Notes under the pieces: model-generated
Database searches by the model: none
Told to the model about the DNA's origin: nothing
What the model saw: the letters and a program-made list of their open reading frames with translations, nothing else
Source: CTSoil-043 sp963821235
GTDB taxonomy: Bacteria > Chloroflexota > Limnocylindria > Limnocylindrales > CSP1-4
DNA length: 64,000 nucleotides
Direction of reading: 5' to 3'
NCBI GenBank assembly: GCA_963821235.1
Contig: CAWGCS010000001.1
Span: 2,356,001 to 2,420,000 of the forward strand
Program-made: the position numbers and the translations under genes
Shown: one piece after another, positions 49,768 through 57,758 of the stretch
Numbering within the stretch: position 1 is the stretch's first letter
How the letters are laid out: each line of letters starts with the position of its first letter

Positions 49768-50739
49768 CTAGCGGCCGGGCTCGGCGCCGTAGAGGCGACG
49801 TCGCGGGATGCCGGACACGGCCGCGATGCGCCGGGCGGCGTCCCCGCGGGCGGCGCCGGCCGCGACGAGCCGCTCCACCTCGGCCCGGGCAGCGGCCAGC
49901 GGGTCCGCGCCCTCGCTCCCGGGCGCGACGGAGCCGCTCCCGCGCGGCCCGCCGGCCGTCCCGACCACGACCACGAACTCGCCCCGTGCGGCGATCCCGC
50001 CGCTCGCCGCGGCGGCCGCCAGCGCTCCGAGAGCGCCCCGGCGGACCTCCTCGTGCAGCTTCGTCAGCTCCCGGCAGACCGCCGCCGGCCGCTCGGGGCC
50101 GCAGGCCGCCGCCAGGTCGGCCAGCGTGGCGGCGACCCGCCCGGGGGCCTCGAAGAGGACGGCCGCCCGGGTGTCGGCGGCCAGGCGGGCCAGCCTCTCG
50201 CGCCGCTCGCGGCCGCTGCGGGGCAGGAATCCCTCGAAGACCCAGCGCGGGCCGGCCACGCCGGACGCCACGAGCGCGGCGAGGACGGCGGACGGCCCGG
50301 GGATCGGCACGACCGTCCCGCCTGTCCCGGCCCAGGCCGCGACGAGCTCGCCGCCCGGATCGGAGACCAGCGGCGTCCCGGCATCGGTCACCAGGGCGAG
50401 GTCGGCGCCGGCGCCCAGGTGGGCCAGCAGCTCCGGGCCACGCGAGGCGGCGTTGCGGGCGTGATAGCTGACCAGCCGCGTGGTGATCCCGTGGCGGGCG
50501 AAGAGGCGGCGCGTCAGCCGGGTGTCCTCGGCGGCGACGAGGGGGACGGCCGCCAGCACCTCGAGGGCGCGCAGCGTGACGTCGGAGAGGTTCCCGATCG
50601 GCGTGGCGACCACGTAGAGGCGGCCGCTCAGGGCCCCGTCGGCGCGGTCCGCAGAACCCGGCGCCCCGTCCGCGCCGCCCGCCGAACTCGGCCGGGCCGG
50701 CCCGCCCGGCACCACGCCGGGGCGCGCGTCGCGGCTCAC
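49768..50739 (-). CDS. rsmI: 16S rRNA (cytidine-1402-2'-O)-methyltransferase
   Basis: A 323-residue SAM-dependent enzyme of the tetrapyrrole-methylase fold that modifies C1402 in the decoding centre. Signatures: GRLYVVATPIGNLSDVTLRAL, VAAEDTRLTRRLF, LVTDAGTPLVSDPG, IPGPSAVLAALVASG and GFLPRSGRERRERL. The C-terminal helix region (PRRRLYGAEPGR) resembles the usual domain that ends with KREVY. About 38 residues before GRLYVV are Gly/Ala/Pro-rich and not homologous, but the GTG at 50739 overlaps the nadE stop in GTGA, supporting this start. Confidence 0.94.
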   Translation of the reverse strand: MSRDARPGVVPGGPARPSSAGGADGAPGSADRADGALSGRLYVVATPIGNLSDVTLRALEVLAAVPLVAAEDTRLTRRLFARHGITTRLVSYHARNAASRGPELLAHLGAGADLALVTDAGTPLVSDPGGELVAAWAGTGGTVVPIPGPSAVLAALVASGVAGPRWVFEGFLPRSGRERRERLARLAADTRAAVLFEAPGRVAATLADLAAACGPERPAAVCRELTKLHEEVRRGALGALAAAAASGGIAARGEFVVVVGTAGGPRGSGSVAPGSEGADPLAAARAEVERLVAAGAARGDAARRIAAVSGIPRRRLYGAEPGR

Positions 50740-51722
50740 GTCCGGGCGCTGCCGGGCCGTCGCCGCGGGTAGAGGTAGTCGACCCCGGCCGTCCGCGGCC
50801 CGAGCTTGGCGATCGGCGGCACCTGCCGCTTGAACTCCGCCCCGGCGACCATGCGGAGGACCCGGGCGACCGTGGCGGGGTCGAAGCCGAGCGCTGCCAG
50901 CTCCTCCTCCGACCGGCGCCGGTCGATCATCCAGAAGAGGAGGCGGTCCAGCTCGTGGTAGGTGAACCCGGCCTCCGCCTCGTCAGTCTGGCCGGGCCAC
51001 AGGTCCGCCGATGGCGCCTTGCGGAGGATCGCGTCGGGGACGCCCAGGTCCAGCGACAGCTGGCGGACCTGCGTCTTGTAGAGGTCGCCGATCGGGTTGA
51101 AGGCGCAGGCGCTGTCGCCGAACAGCGTCGTGTAGCCGATCAGCGACTCCGTCTTGTTGCCGGTCCCGACGACGAGCCCGCCCCAGGTTACCGAGGCGTC
51201 GTAGAGCACCATCATCCGGGCCCGGGCCATGAAGTTGCCGCGACGCAGGGAGGACGCCTCGAGGGCCTCAGGCCCGCCGGCCCCCGGGGCTTCGTCGACG
51301 CCGAAGAAGCCGTCCACGATCGGGCTGATGTCGACGAGCCGGCTGGCGCAGCCCAGTCGCCGCACGACCTCCTCGGCATCGGAGCGCGAGGCCGGCGAGG
51401 AGGTCCGATAGGGCATCAGGACGCAGAGCAGGCGGTCCGGCCCGATCGCCTCGGCGACGAGATGGGCGACGAGCGCGGAGTCGATCCCGCCGGAGAGGCC
51501 CAGGACGGCCCGCTCGAAGCCGGCCTGGCGGAGCTGCCCGCGGACGAAGCCGGCGATCACGCGGCGGGCGGCGGCCGTGTCGATGCGGAGCTCCTCGGGC
51601 AGCTCGAAGGGCGGCTCGCCGCCGGCCCCGGGCCCGTTGACGGCTCCGGGTCCGCCGCCGGTCCCGGGCCCTCCGACGCGGGCGCGTACGCCCGGCGCGT
51701 CGAGCTCCGGGTCGCCGGTCAC
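50736..51722 (-). CDS. nadE: NAD+ synthetase
   Basis: A 328-residue ATP-dependent enzyme amidating nicotinic acid adenine dinucleotide. The PP-loop LGLSGGIDSALVAHL is intact, and YDASVTWGGLVVGTGNKTESLIGY, FGDSACAFNPIGDLYKTQV and APSADLWPGQTDEAEAGF are NadE hallmarks. The first 45 residues are Gly/Pro-rich and probably disordered. It contains only the synthetase domain; the glutaminase-like part is the separate gene just upstream (51719-52621), with which its GTG overlaps in GTGA. The pair probably forms a glutamine-dependent enzyme. Confidence 0.94.
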   Translation of the reverse strand: MTGDPELDAPGVRARVGGPGTGGGPGAVNGPGAGGEPPFELPEELRIDTAAARRVIAGFVRGQLRQAGFERAVLGLSGGIDSALVAHLVAEAIGPDRLLCVLMPYRTSSPASRSDAEEVVRRLGCASRLVDISPIVDGFFGVDEAPGAGGPEALEASSLRRGNFMARARMMVLYDASVTWGGLVVGTGNKTESLIGYTTLFGDSACAFNPIGDLYKTQVRQLSLDLGVPDAILRKAPSADLWPGQTDEAEAGFTYHELDRLLFWMIDRRRSEEELAALGFDPATVARVLRMVAGAEFKRQVPPIAKLGPRTAGVDYLYPRRRPGSART

Positions 51723-52621
51723 TGGTCGGGCTCCGGGTCGCCGGTCGCGTCGGGCGCGAGCCCTGCGCGCTCGGCCACGATCCGCTCCAGCTCCCGGACC
51801 AGCAGCTCGGGGCGCTCGTCCCGGAGCAGGGGCAGGGCGATGCGCTCGCGCCGCACGTCGGCGAGCGGCACGTCGGCGTAGACGAGCGCCTCGTCGTAGA
51901 GGGGCGCCTGGACGATCGGCTCGCCGGTCGGGCCCAGCACCTCGCTGCCGCCCCAGAAGCTGATCGACTCGTCGACGCCGACGCGGTTGCAGAAGACCAC
52001 CACGCTCGTCGTCAGCTGGGCGTAGGTCCGCAGGAGCAGGCGCCACGAGGCCGCGGTCCCCAGGCCCTCCGCGTGGGTCGCCGCCAGGTCCCGCCCGGGC
52101 GAAGAGGAGACGTTGACGAGGATCTGGGCCCCGTCGAGGGCCAGCAGGTGGGCGGTCCCCAGGTGCCAGAAGTCCTCGCAGATGGCCAGCCCGATCCCCA
52201 CCCCGAGGCGCGACGGCACGGCGCGCAGGGCGTCGCCCGCGGCGAAGAAGCGGCGCTCGTCGAAGAGGCCATAGGTCGGCAGGTGGACCTTGCGATAGAC
52301 GTGGCGGAGACGCCCGTCCTCGAGGAGCGCGGCCGCGATGAACAGGCGATGGTCGCCCGACTCCTCGACGAAGCTGACGATGGCCGAGCAGCCGGCGGTC
52401 TCCGCGGCGAGCGCCGCGAGGCGCGGGTCGTCGACCCGCATGGCGACCTCCGCGGCGAGGTCCTGGAGGAGGTAGCCGGTCAGCCCCAGCTCCGGGAAGA
52501 CGATCAGGCCCGCGCCCCCCGCCTTCGCCTCCTGGACGAGCGTCGCGTGGCGCGCGAGGTTGGCCTCGACGTCCCCGAGGTGAGGGGCGACCTGGGCGAG
52601 CGCGATCCGGAGCGGCTTCAC
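51719..52621 (-). CDS. Carbon-nitrogen hydrolase (nitrilase superfamily), probable glutaminase partner of NadE
   Basis: A 300-residue protein of the nitrilase superfamily. The Glu-Lys-Cys triad is visible: FPELGLTGYLLQDL, YRKVHLPTYGLFDERRFF and GLAICEDFWHLG. This matches the N-terminal glutaminase domain of two-domain NAD+ synthetases. Here it is a stand-alone gene, four-base overlapped with the synthetase gene, so a split glutamine-dependent NAD+ synthetase is the best interpretation. It begins with GTG 52621 and heads the minus-strand unit that continues through nadE, rsmI and the Ca2+/H+ exchanger. An independent amidase cannot be excluded. Confidence 0.88.
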   Translation of the reverse strand: MKPLRIALAQVAPHLGDVEANLARHATLVQEAKAGGAGLIVFPELGLTGYLLQDLAAEVAMRVDDPRLAALAAETAGCSAIVSFVEESGDHRLFIAAALLEDGRLRHVYRKVHLPTYGLFDERRFFAAGDALRAVPSRLGVGIGLAICEDFWHLGTAHLLALDGAQILVNVSSSPGRDLAATHAEGLGTAASWRLLLRTYAQLTTSVVVFCNRVGVDESISFWGGSEVLGPTGEPIVQAPLYDEALVYADVPLADVRRERIALPLLRDERPELLVRELERIVAERAGLAPDATGDPEPDQ

Positions 52622-52689
52622 GCTCGGAGTCTAGCCGCTGGAGGCGCCGATCGAACCCGGCACGGCCGGCGCGCGTATGTCAGGTGAGG

Positions 52690-52719
52690 GTGACGGCGCC
52701 TTCCGGCCGGTGCTAGGCT
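52690..52719 (+). promoter_or_regulatory. Candidate sigma-70 promoter for the permuted-SBP transporter operon
   Basis: gtgacg (52690-52695) and taggct (52714-52719) are spaced by 18 bases, a tolerable -35/-10 pair, about 85 bases before the SBP start. Match to consensus is partial (4/6 and about 3/6). Confidence 0.35.
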
Positions 52720-52804
52720 GGCGCGACCCGCGCGGCCCGAGGAGAGCGAGCCGCCGTATCTGTGTGCACCGTCCATCGGACGGAAGAGAGGAGGAGCAGG
52801 GAGC

Positions 52805-54547
52805 ATGCCCGGAACCCCGTGGCGCGCCCGCCTTGCCGCGCTTGGAGCCACCGCTGCGATCGTCGTCGCGGCCTGCGGCGGCGCGGCCAGCCCGACCCCG
52901 GCCCCGTCGGCCGAGGCCACCGCCGCACCGACCCAGGCGGCCACCGAGACCCCCTTCGAGGGGATGACGTACCCGACCGCCGCCGAGGTCGACTGCGCCA
53001 ACGCGACCTACAACGGCAAGCCGTACACCGGCATGATCAAGTCGATCAAGGCGCTCGACGCGAAGACCGTGGAGTTCACCCTCTGCGGCTCCGATCCGGC
53101 GTTCCTCTCGAAGGTGGCCTTCAGCCCCTTCGCGATCAATGACACGGCCTACCTCGAGAAGGCCGCCGCCGACGGCTCCATCGTCCGGGCCCCGAACGGG
53201 ACCGGGCCCTACAAGCTCAAGGAGTGGGTCCAGGGCGACCACATCACCCTCGAGGCCAGCCCGACCTTCTGGGGCGAGGCGCCCAAGGCCAAGGAAGTCG
53301 TCATCCGCTGGAGCACCGAGGCCGCCCAGCGCCTCGTCGAGCTCCAGTCCGGCAACGCGGACGGCATCGACAACCCCGGCCCGACCGACTTCGACACCAT
53401 CAAGAACGACCCGAACCTGAAGCTCTACCCGCGCGAAGGCCTGAACGTCTTCTACGTCGGGATGAACAACACCTACGCGCCGTTCGACAACGAGAAGGTC
53501 CGCCAGGCCGTGGCCATGGGCATCGACCGCCAGCGGATCGTCGACAACTTCATGCCCGTGGGCTCCGAGGTGGCCACGCACTTCACGCCGTGCTCCATCC
53601 CCAACGGCTGCACGGGTCCCGAGTGGTACTCGTTCGATGCCGCCGCGGCGAAGAAGCTCCTTGCCGAGGCCGGCTACCCGGATGGCTTCAAGACCACGAT
53701 CCACCTCCGTGACGTTGTCCGCGGCTACCTGCCGCAGCCCGTCATCGTGGCCCAGGACATCCAGGCCCAGCTGAAGGCCAACCTCAACATCGACGCCACG
53801 ATCGACGTCCAGGAGTCCGGCACCTACATCGACAACGCCGACGGCGGCAAGCTCGACGGCATCCACCTCCTCGGGTGGGGCGCCGACTATCCGGACATCA
53901 CCAACTTCCTCGACTACCACTTCGGCGCCGGCTCGAGCGCCCAGTTCGGCGACAAGTACCCCGACATCGTCGCGGCCCTCCAGGAAGGGGCCAAGGGCGC
54001 CACCGACGACGCCCGCACGCCCGCCTACGTGACGGCCAACACGCTGGTCAAGCAGCACGTGCCGATGGTTCCCATCTCGCACGCCGGCTCGGCGACCGCC
54101 TTCAAGGCCGACGTCGAGGGAGCCCACAGCTCGCCGCTGACGAGCGAGATGTTCTCCGTCATGAAGCCGGGCGACCGCGATCAGCTCGTCTGGATCCAGA
54201 ACGGTGAGCCGGCCGGGATCTACTGCGCCGACGAGACCGACGGCGAGGCGCTTCGCGTCTGCGAGCAGATCAACGAGGCCCTCTACGGCTTCGAGGTCGG
54301 CGGCACGAAGGCGATCCCGGTCCTCGCGACCGAGTGCAAGGCGAACACGGACCTCACGGTCTGGACCTGCACCCTCCGCGACAACGTCGTCTTCGAGAAC
54401 GGCGCTACGTTCGACGCGAACGACGTCGTCCTCTCCTACGCGGTCCAGTGGGATGCGGACCATCCGCTCCACAAGGGTCGCGACGGCAGCTTCACCTACT
54501 TCCCCAGCCTGTGGGGCGGCTTCCTCAACCCGCCGCCGGCGGAATAG
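52805..54547 (+). CDS. Solute-binding lipoprotein of Dpp/Opp type with circularly permuted domain order
   Basis: A 580-residue lipoprotein: signal peptide ending in VVAAC (Cys24), then a Pro/Ala/Thr linker. The mature chain starts (about 74-110) with a region matching the middle of SBP_bac_5 proteins (IKSIKALDAKTVEFTL, AFLSKVAF), then GTGPYKLKEW, LNVFYVGMN, KVRQAVAMGIDRQRIV and the normal C-terminal half. It then continues at residue 459 with what is usually the N-terminus: DQLVWIQNGEPAG, INEALYGFEVGGTKAIPVLA, LRDNVVFENGATFDANDVVLSY and SFTYFPSLW. Compared with E. coli DppA the order is middle-end-beginning. The start ATG 52805 has a ggaggag site. It is the first gene of a complete ABC operon, so it is probably functional; ligand likely peptide, unproven. 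Confidence 0.92.
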   Translation: MPGTPWRARLAALGATAAIVVAACGGAASPTPAPSAEATAAPTQAATETPFEGMTYPTAAEVDCANATYNGKPYTGMIKSIKALDAKTVEFTLCGSDPAFLSKVAFSPFAINDTAYLEKAAADGSIVRAPNGTGPYKLKEWVQGDHITLEASPTFWGEAPKAKEVVIRWSTEAAQRLVELQSGNADGIDNPGPTDFDTIKNDPNLKLYPREGLNVFYVGMNNTYAPFDNEKVRQAVAMGIDRQRIVDNFMPVGSEVATHFTPCSIPNGCTGPEWYSFDAAAAKKLLAEAGYPDGFKTTIHLRDVVRGYLPQPVIVAQDIQAQLKANLNIDATIDVQESGTYIDNADGGKLDGIHLLGWGADYPDITNFLDYHFGAGSSAQFGDKYPDIVAALQEGAKGATDDARTPAYVTANTLVKQHVPMVPISHAGSATAFKADVEGAHSSPLTSEMFSVMKPGDRDQLVWIQNGEPAGIYCADETDGEALRVCEQINEALYGFEVGGTKAIPVLATECKANTDLTVWTCTLRDNVVFENGATFDANDVVLSYAVQWDADHPLHKGRDGSFTYFPSLWGGFLNPPPAE

Positions 54548-54574
54548 GGTCCCAGCACCCGCAGCCAACCGGCT

Positions 54575-54609
54575 CGACAGGGGGCGTCGCCGTGCGACGC
54601 CCCCTGTCG
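54575..54609 (+). terminator. Intercistronic hairpin after the permuted binding-protein gene
   Basis: Perfect 16-bp stem (cgacagggggcgtcgc, 54575-54590, and complement 54594-54609) with a cgt loop, 28 bases after the SBP stop and 39 before the permease start. It is followed by catccccc, with no U-run, so partial termination or 3'-end protection is more likely than full termination. Confidence 0.65.
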
Positions 54610-54647
54610 CATCCCCCCTCCCCTCGACGGAGCGCACCTGACTCGGC

Positions 54648-55724
54648 ATGAGTCGCTTCATCATCCGGCGCCTGCTGCTCAGCATCCCCGTCCTGCTCGG
54701 GGTGATCACCCTCGTCTTCGTCCTCGCCCGGGTCATCCCCAGCGATCCCTGTCGGGCGGCCCTCGGCGAGAAGGCGACGGACGCCATCTGCGACGCCTTC
54801 AACATCCGCTACGGCCTCGACCGGCCGCTGCCGGTCCAGTACGTGGCCTACATCGGCCAGGTGCTGAGCGGCGACCTGGGCTCCTCGATCCGCTTCAACC
54901 GGACGGTCGCCGACATGCTCGTCGAGCGGCTCCCGGTGACGATCGAGCTGACGATCTACGCCCTGCTCTTCGCGACGGTCGTCGGGATCTTCCTGGGCCG
55001 CGCCTCGGCCATCCGGCGCAACTCGCCGGCGGACGTCTCCACGATGGTCGTCGCCAACCTCGGCGTCTCGATCCCCGTCTTCGTGCTCGGGCTGGCGCTC
55101 GCCTACCTGTTCGCGGTCGTCCTCAAGGGGTCGCCGGTCGCGCTGCCACCGTCAGGCCGGCTCTCGCCAGGTGTCGACGTCACGCCCCTGGCCGAGGCCT
55201 GGGGCCTCCAGGGCCTCAGCGGGCTGCCACGCGCGGCGCTCGACTTCGTCTCGAACATCAACACCGTCAACGCGATCCTGACCCTCAACGGCACCCTGCT
55301 CGTGGACACCCTGCGCCACATGATCCTGCCGGCGATCGCTCTGGGCACGATTCCCATGGCCATCATCGCCCGCATGACGCGCTCGAGCCTGCTGGACGTG
55401 CTGGGCCTCGACTACGTGCGGACCGCCCGGGCCAAGGGCGTCGCCGAGCGACGGGTCATCAGCGCCCACGCGATGCGCAACGCCCTTCTGCCGGTGGTCA
55501 CCGTCATCGGCCTCTCGCTGGGCGGCCTCCTCTCGGGCGCGGTCCTGACCGAGACGATCTTCAACCTGACCGGGATCGGCAAGACGATCGTCGAGGCCAT
55601 CACCGGGCGCGACTACATCGTCATCCAGGGGGTCGTCCTGGTCGTGGCGATCATCTACGTCGTGGTGAACCTGATCGTCGACGTGTCGTACGCGATCCTC
55701 GACCCGCGGATCCGGCTGGGATGA
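54648..55724 (+). CDS. ABC transporter permease (DppB/OppB type)
   Basis: A 358-residue inner-membrane permease with six predicted helices. The N-terminus FIIRRLLLSIPVLLGVITLVFVLARVIPSDP is characteristic of the family, as are RYGLDRPLPVQYVAYIGQVLSGDLGSS and the coupling loop DYVRTARAKGVAERRVISAHAMRNALLPV. A longer-than-usual periplasmic segment (about residues 165-205, LSPGVDVTPLAEAWG) lies between helices 3 and 4. It pairs with the DppC-type product of the next gene (13-base gap). Confidence 0.94.
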   Translation: MSRFIIRRLLLSIPVLLGVITLVFVLARVIPSDPCRAALGEKATDAICDAFNIRYGLDRPLPVQYVAYIGQVLSGDLGSSIRFNRTVADMLVERLPVTIELTIYALLFATVVGIFLGRASAIRRNSPADVSTMVVANLGVSIPVFVLGLALAYLFAVVLKGSPVALPPSGRLSPGVDVTPLAEAWGLQGLSGLPRAALDFVSNINTVNAILTLNGTLLVDTLRHMILPAIALGTIPMAIIARMTRSSLLDVLGLDYVRTARAKGVAERRVISAHAMRNALLPVVTVIGLSLGGLLSGAVLTETIFNLTGIGKTIVEAITGRDYIVIQGVVLVVAIIYVVVNLIVDVSYAILDPRIRLG

Positions 55725-55737
55725 AGGGCGCCGGCCG

Positions 55738-56685
55738 ATGACCACCGCGCTCGAGCCGATCCCGGCCGCCCTCGTCGACCCCGCGGCCGGCCAGAAGCCA
55801 CCCAGCCTCTGGCGCGACACGCTCCGCAACATCCTCCGCCAGCACTCGGCGATCATCGGCCTCGTCTTCCTCGCCTTCCTGGTCGCCGTCGCACTCCTCG
55901 CCCCGGTCATCGCGACCCACCCGCCCAACCTGCCGATGATCGGCCTCGAGGACGGGGTCAAGGTCCGCCAGGGTCCCTGCATCCACCTGCTCGGCTGCCC
56001 GGCGACCCAGCCGGAGCACTTCATGGGCCTCGACGGCAACGGCCGGGACGTCTTCAGCCGGGTCGTCTTCGGGGCCCAGATCAGCCTCCAGATCGGCCTC
56101 CTGACCGTCGGCTTCGCCATCGTCATCGGGGCCATCATCGGGGCGATCGCCGGCTTCCTGGGCGGCAAGACCGACAACGTCCTGATGCGCCTCATGGACG
56201 TCGTCCTCGCCTTTCCCAGCCTGCTGCTGGCGATCGCGATCGTCACCGTCCTCGGCCAGAGCCTGATCAACGCCCAGCTGGCGATCGGCATCGTGGCCAT
56301 CCCGGTCTACGCCCGGGTCATGCGTGCCTCGGTGCTCTCCGTCCGCGAGCAGGAGTTCGTGTCCGCCTCGCGGGCGCTCGGCGAGTCGCAGGGCGGGATC
56401 CTCATGCGCCGGATCATGCCCAACGCGCTCACGCCGCTCATCGTCCAGGGCACGCTGGGGATCGCCGCGGCGATCATCGACGTCGCCGCACTGTCCTTCC
56501 TCGGCATCGGCGCCCAGCCGCCGCTGGCCGAGTGGGGCTCGATGATCGGGATCGAGCGGAACGCGGTCTTCGCCGCGCCCCATCTCATCATCTTCCCCGG
56601 CCTGGCGATCGTGGTCACCTGCCTCGCCTTCAACCTGCTCGGCGACGGGGTGCGCGACGCGCTCGACCCGAGGCTGAACCGATGA
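55738..56685 (+). CDS. ABC transporter permease (DppC/OppC type)
   Basis: A 315-residue inner-membrane permease. After a 30-residue cytoplasmic tail there is a first helix (SAIIGLVFLAFLVAVALLAPVIA), a periplasmic loop with two cysteines (GPCIHLLGCPATQPEHFMGLDGNGRDVFSRVVFG) that may be disulfide-linked, and five more helices. The EAA-type loop is EFVSASRALGESQGGILMRRIMPNALTP; DALDPRLNR ends it. The stop overlaps the next ATG in ATGA. Confidence 0.94.
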   Translation: MTTALEPIPAALVDPAAGQKPPSLWRDTLRNILRQHSAIIGLVFLAFLVAVALLAPVIATHPPNLPMIGLEDGVKVRQGPCIHLLGCPATQPEHFMGLDGNGRDVFSRVVFGAQISLQIGLLTVGFAIVIGAIIGAIAGFLGGKTDNVLMRLMDVVLAFPSLLLAIAIVTVLGQSLINAQLAIGIVAIPVYARVMRASVLSVREQEFVSASRALGESQGGILMRRIMPNALTPLIVQGTLGIAAAIIDVAALSFLGIGAQPPLAEWGSMIGIERNAVFAAPHLIIFPGLAIVVTCLAFNLLGDGVRDALDPRLNR

Positions 56686-57758
56686 CCTTCCCGGTCGACC
56701 GGACGAACCTGCCGGGCGGCGCCGTGATCGAGGAGCTGGCGCCAGCCGCCGCCCGTCGGGCCGGACACCCGCCTGCCGATCGCCCGCTCCTGGAGGTCCG
56801 CGGCCTGCACACGTCGTTCCACACCCGCGACGGGATCGTGCGGGCCGTCGACGGGATCGACTTCCACGTCGACCGGGGCGAGGTCCTCGGGCTCGTCGGC
56901 GAGTCGGGCTGCGGCAAGAGCGTGACCTCGCTCTCGATCCTCCGGCTCGTCGCCCAGCCGGGCCGCATCGAGGCGGGTGAGATCCTGTTCGACGGGCGCG
57001 ACCTCCTGGCCCTCAGCCAGGACGAGATGCGGAAGGTGCGCGGCGAGCAGATCGCCATGATCTTCCAGCAGCCCACCTCCTCGCTGAACCCGGTCTGGGA
57101 CGTCGGTCGGCAGATCGGCGAAGTGCTCGAGATCCACCGCAACATGAAGCGCAAGGTCGCCCGCAGCCGGGCCCTCGAGCTGCTGAAGATGGTCGGCATC
57201 CCGGATCCCGAGCGGCGCCTGCGCTCCTACCCGCACGAGCTCTCGGGCGGGATGGCCCAGCGGGTGATGATCGCGATGGCCCTCGCCTGCGAGCCGGACC
57301 TGCTCATCGCGGACGAGCCGACGACGGCCCTCGACGTGACGATCCAGGCCCAGATCCTCGACCTGATGCGCCACCTCCGCGCGGAGACCGGCTCGGCCAT
57401 CATCCTGATCACCCACGACCTCGGCGTGGTCGCCGAGATGTGCGACCGGGTGGCGGTGATGTACGCCGGCGAGATCGTCGAGCAGGCTGACGTGCGGACC
57501 CTCTTCCGTGAGCCGAAGCACCCCTACACCCGCGGCCTCATCGGCTCGATCCCGGTCGTCGGCGACATCCGCGACGAGCTTGCCGTCATCCCCGGCAACG
57601 TGCCCAACCTCATCGACCTGCCGCCGTGGTGCCGCTTCGCGCCGCGCTGCGCGGCGCGGGTGGAGGCCGGCCTGGTCCGCTGCACCGTCGACCACCCGGA
57701 GCTCCGCGAGATCGTCCCCGCCCATGACGCTCGCTGCTTCCTGTACGAGAACGCGTGA
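56682..57758 (+). CDS. Peptide-type ABC transporter ATP-binding protein (DppD type)
   Basis: A 358-residue ATPase. Walker A GESGCGKSV, Q-loop IFQQPTSSLNPVWDVG, signature LSGGMAQR, Walker B LLIADEPTTALD, switch ITHDLGVVAEM and the C-terminal cysteine-containing tail (WCRFAPRCAARVEAGLVRC) are all typical of DppD. An unusual 30-residue leader precedes LLEVRGLHTSF. It uses the standard DEPT motif, unlike the sugar-island ATPases at 2503-4429. ATG 56682 overlaps the permease stop. Confidence 0.94.
   Translation: MTFPVDRTNLPGGAVIEELAPAAARRAGHPPADRPLLEVRGLHTSFHTRDGIVRAVDGIDFHVDRGEVLGLVGESGCGKSVTSLSILRLVAQPGRIEAGEILFDGRDLLALSQDEMRKVRGEQIAMIFQQPTSSLNPVWDVGRQIGEVLEIHRNMKRKVARSRALELLKMVGIPDPERRLRSYPHELSGGMAQRVMIAMALACEPDLLIADEPTTALDVTIQAQILDLMRHLRAETGSAIILITHDLGVVAEMCDRVAVMYAGEIVEQADVRTLFREPKHPYTRGLIGSIPVVGDIRDELAVIPGNVPNLIDLPPWCRFAPRCAARVEAGLVRCTVDHPELREIVPAHDARCFLYENA

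Noticed and set aside
52805..54547. The unusual binding protein as two truncated SBPs joined by a frameshift
   Set aside because: The two parts are complementary, not overlapping, halves of one fold in one frame, with a single lipobox at the start and no leftover sequence on either side.
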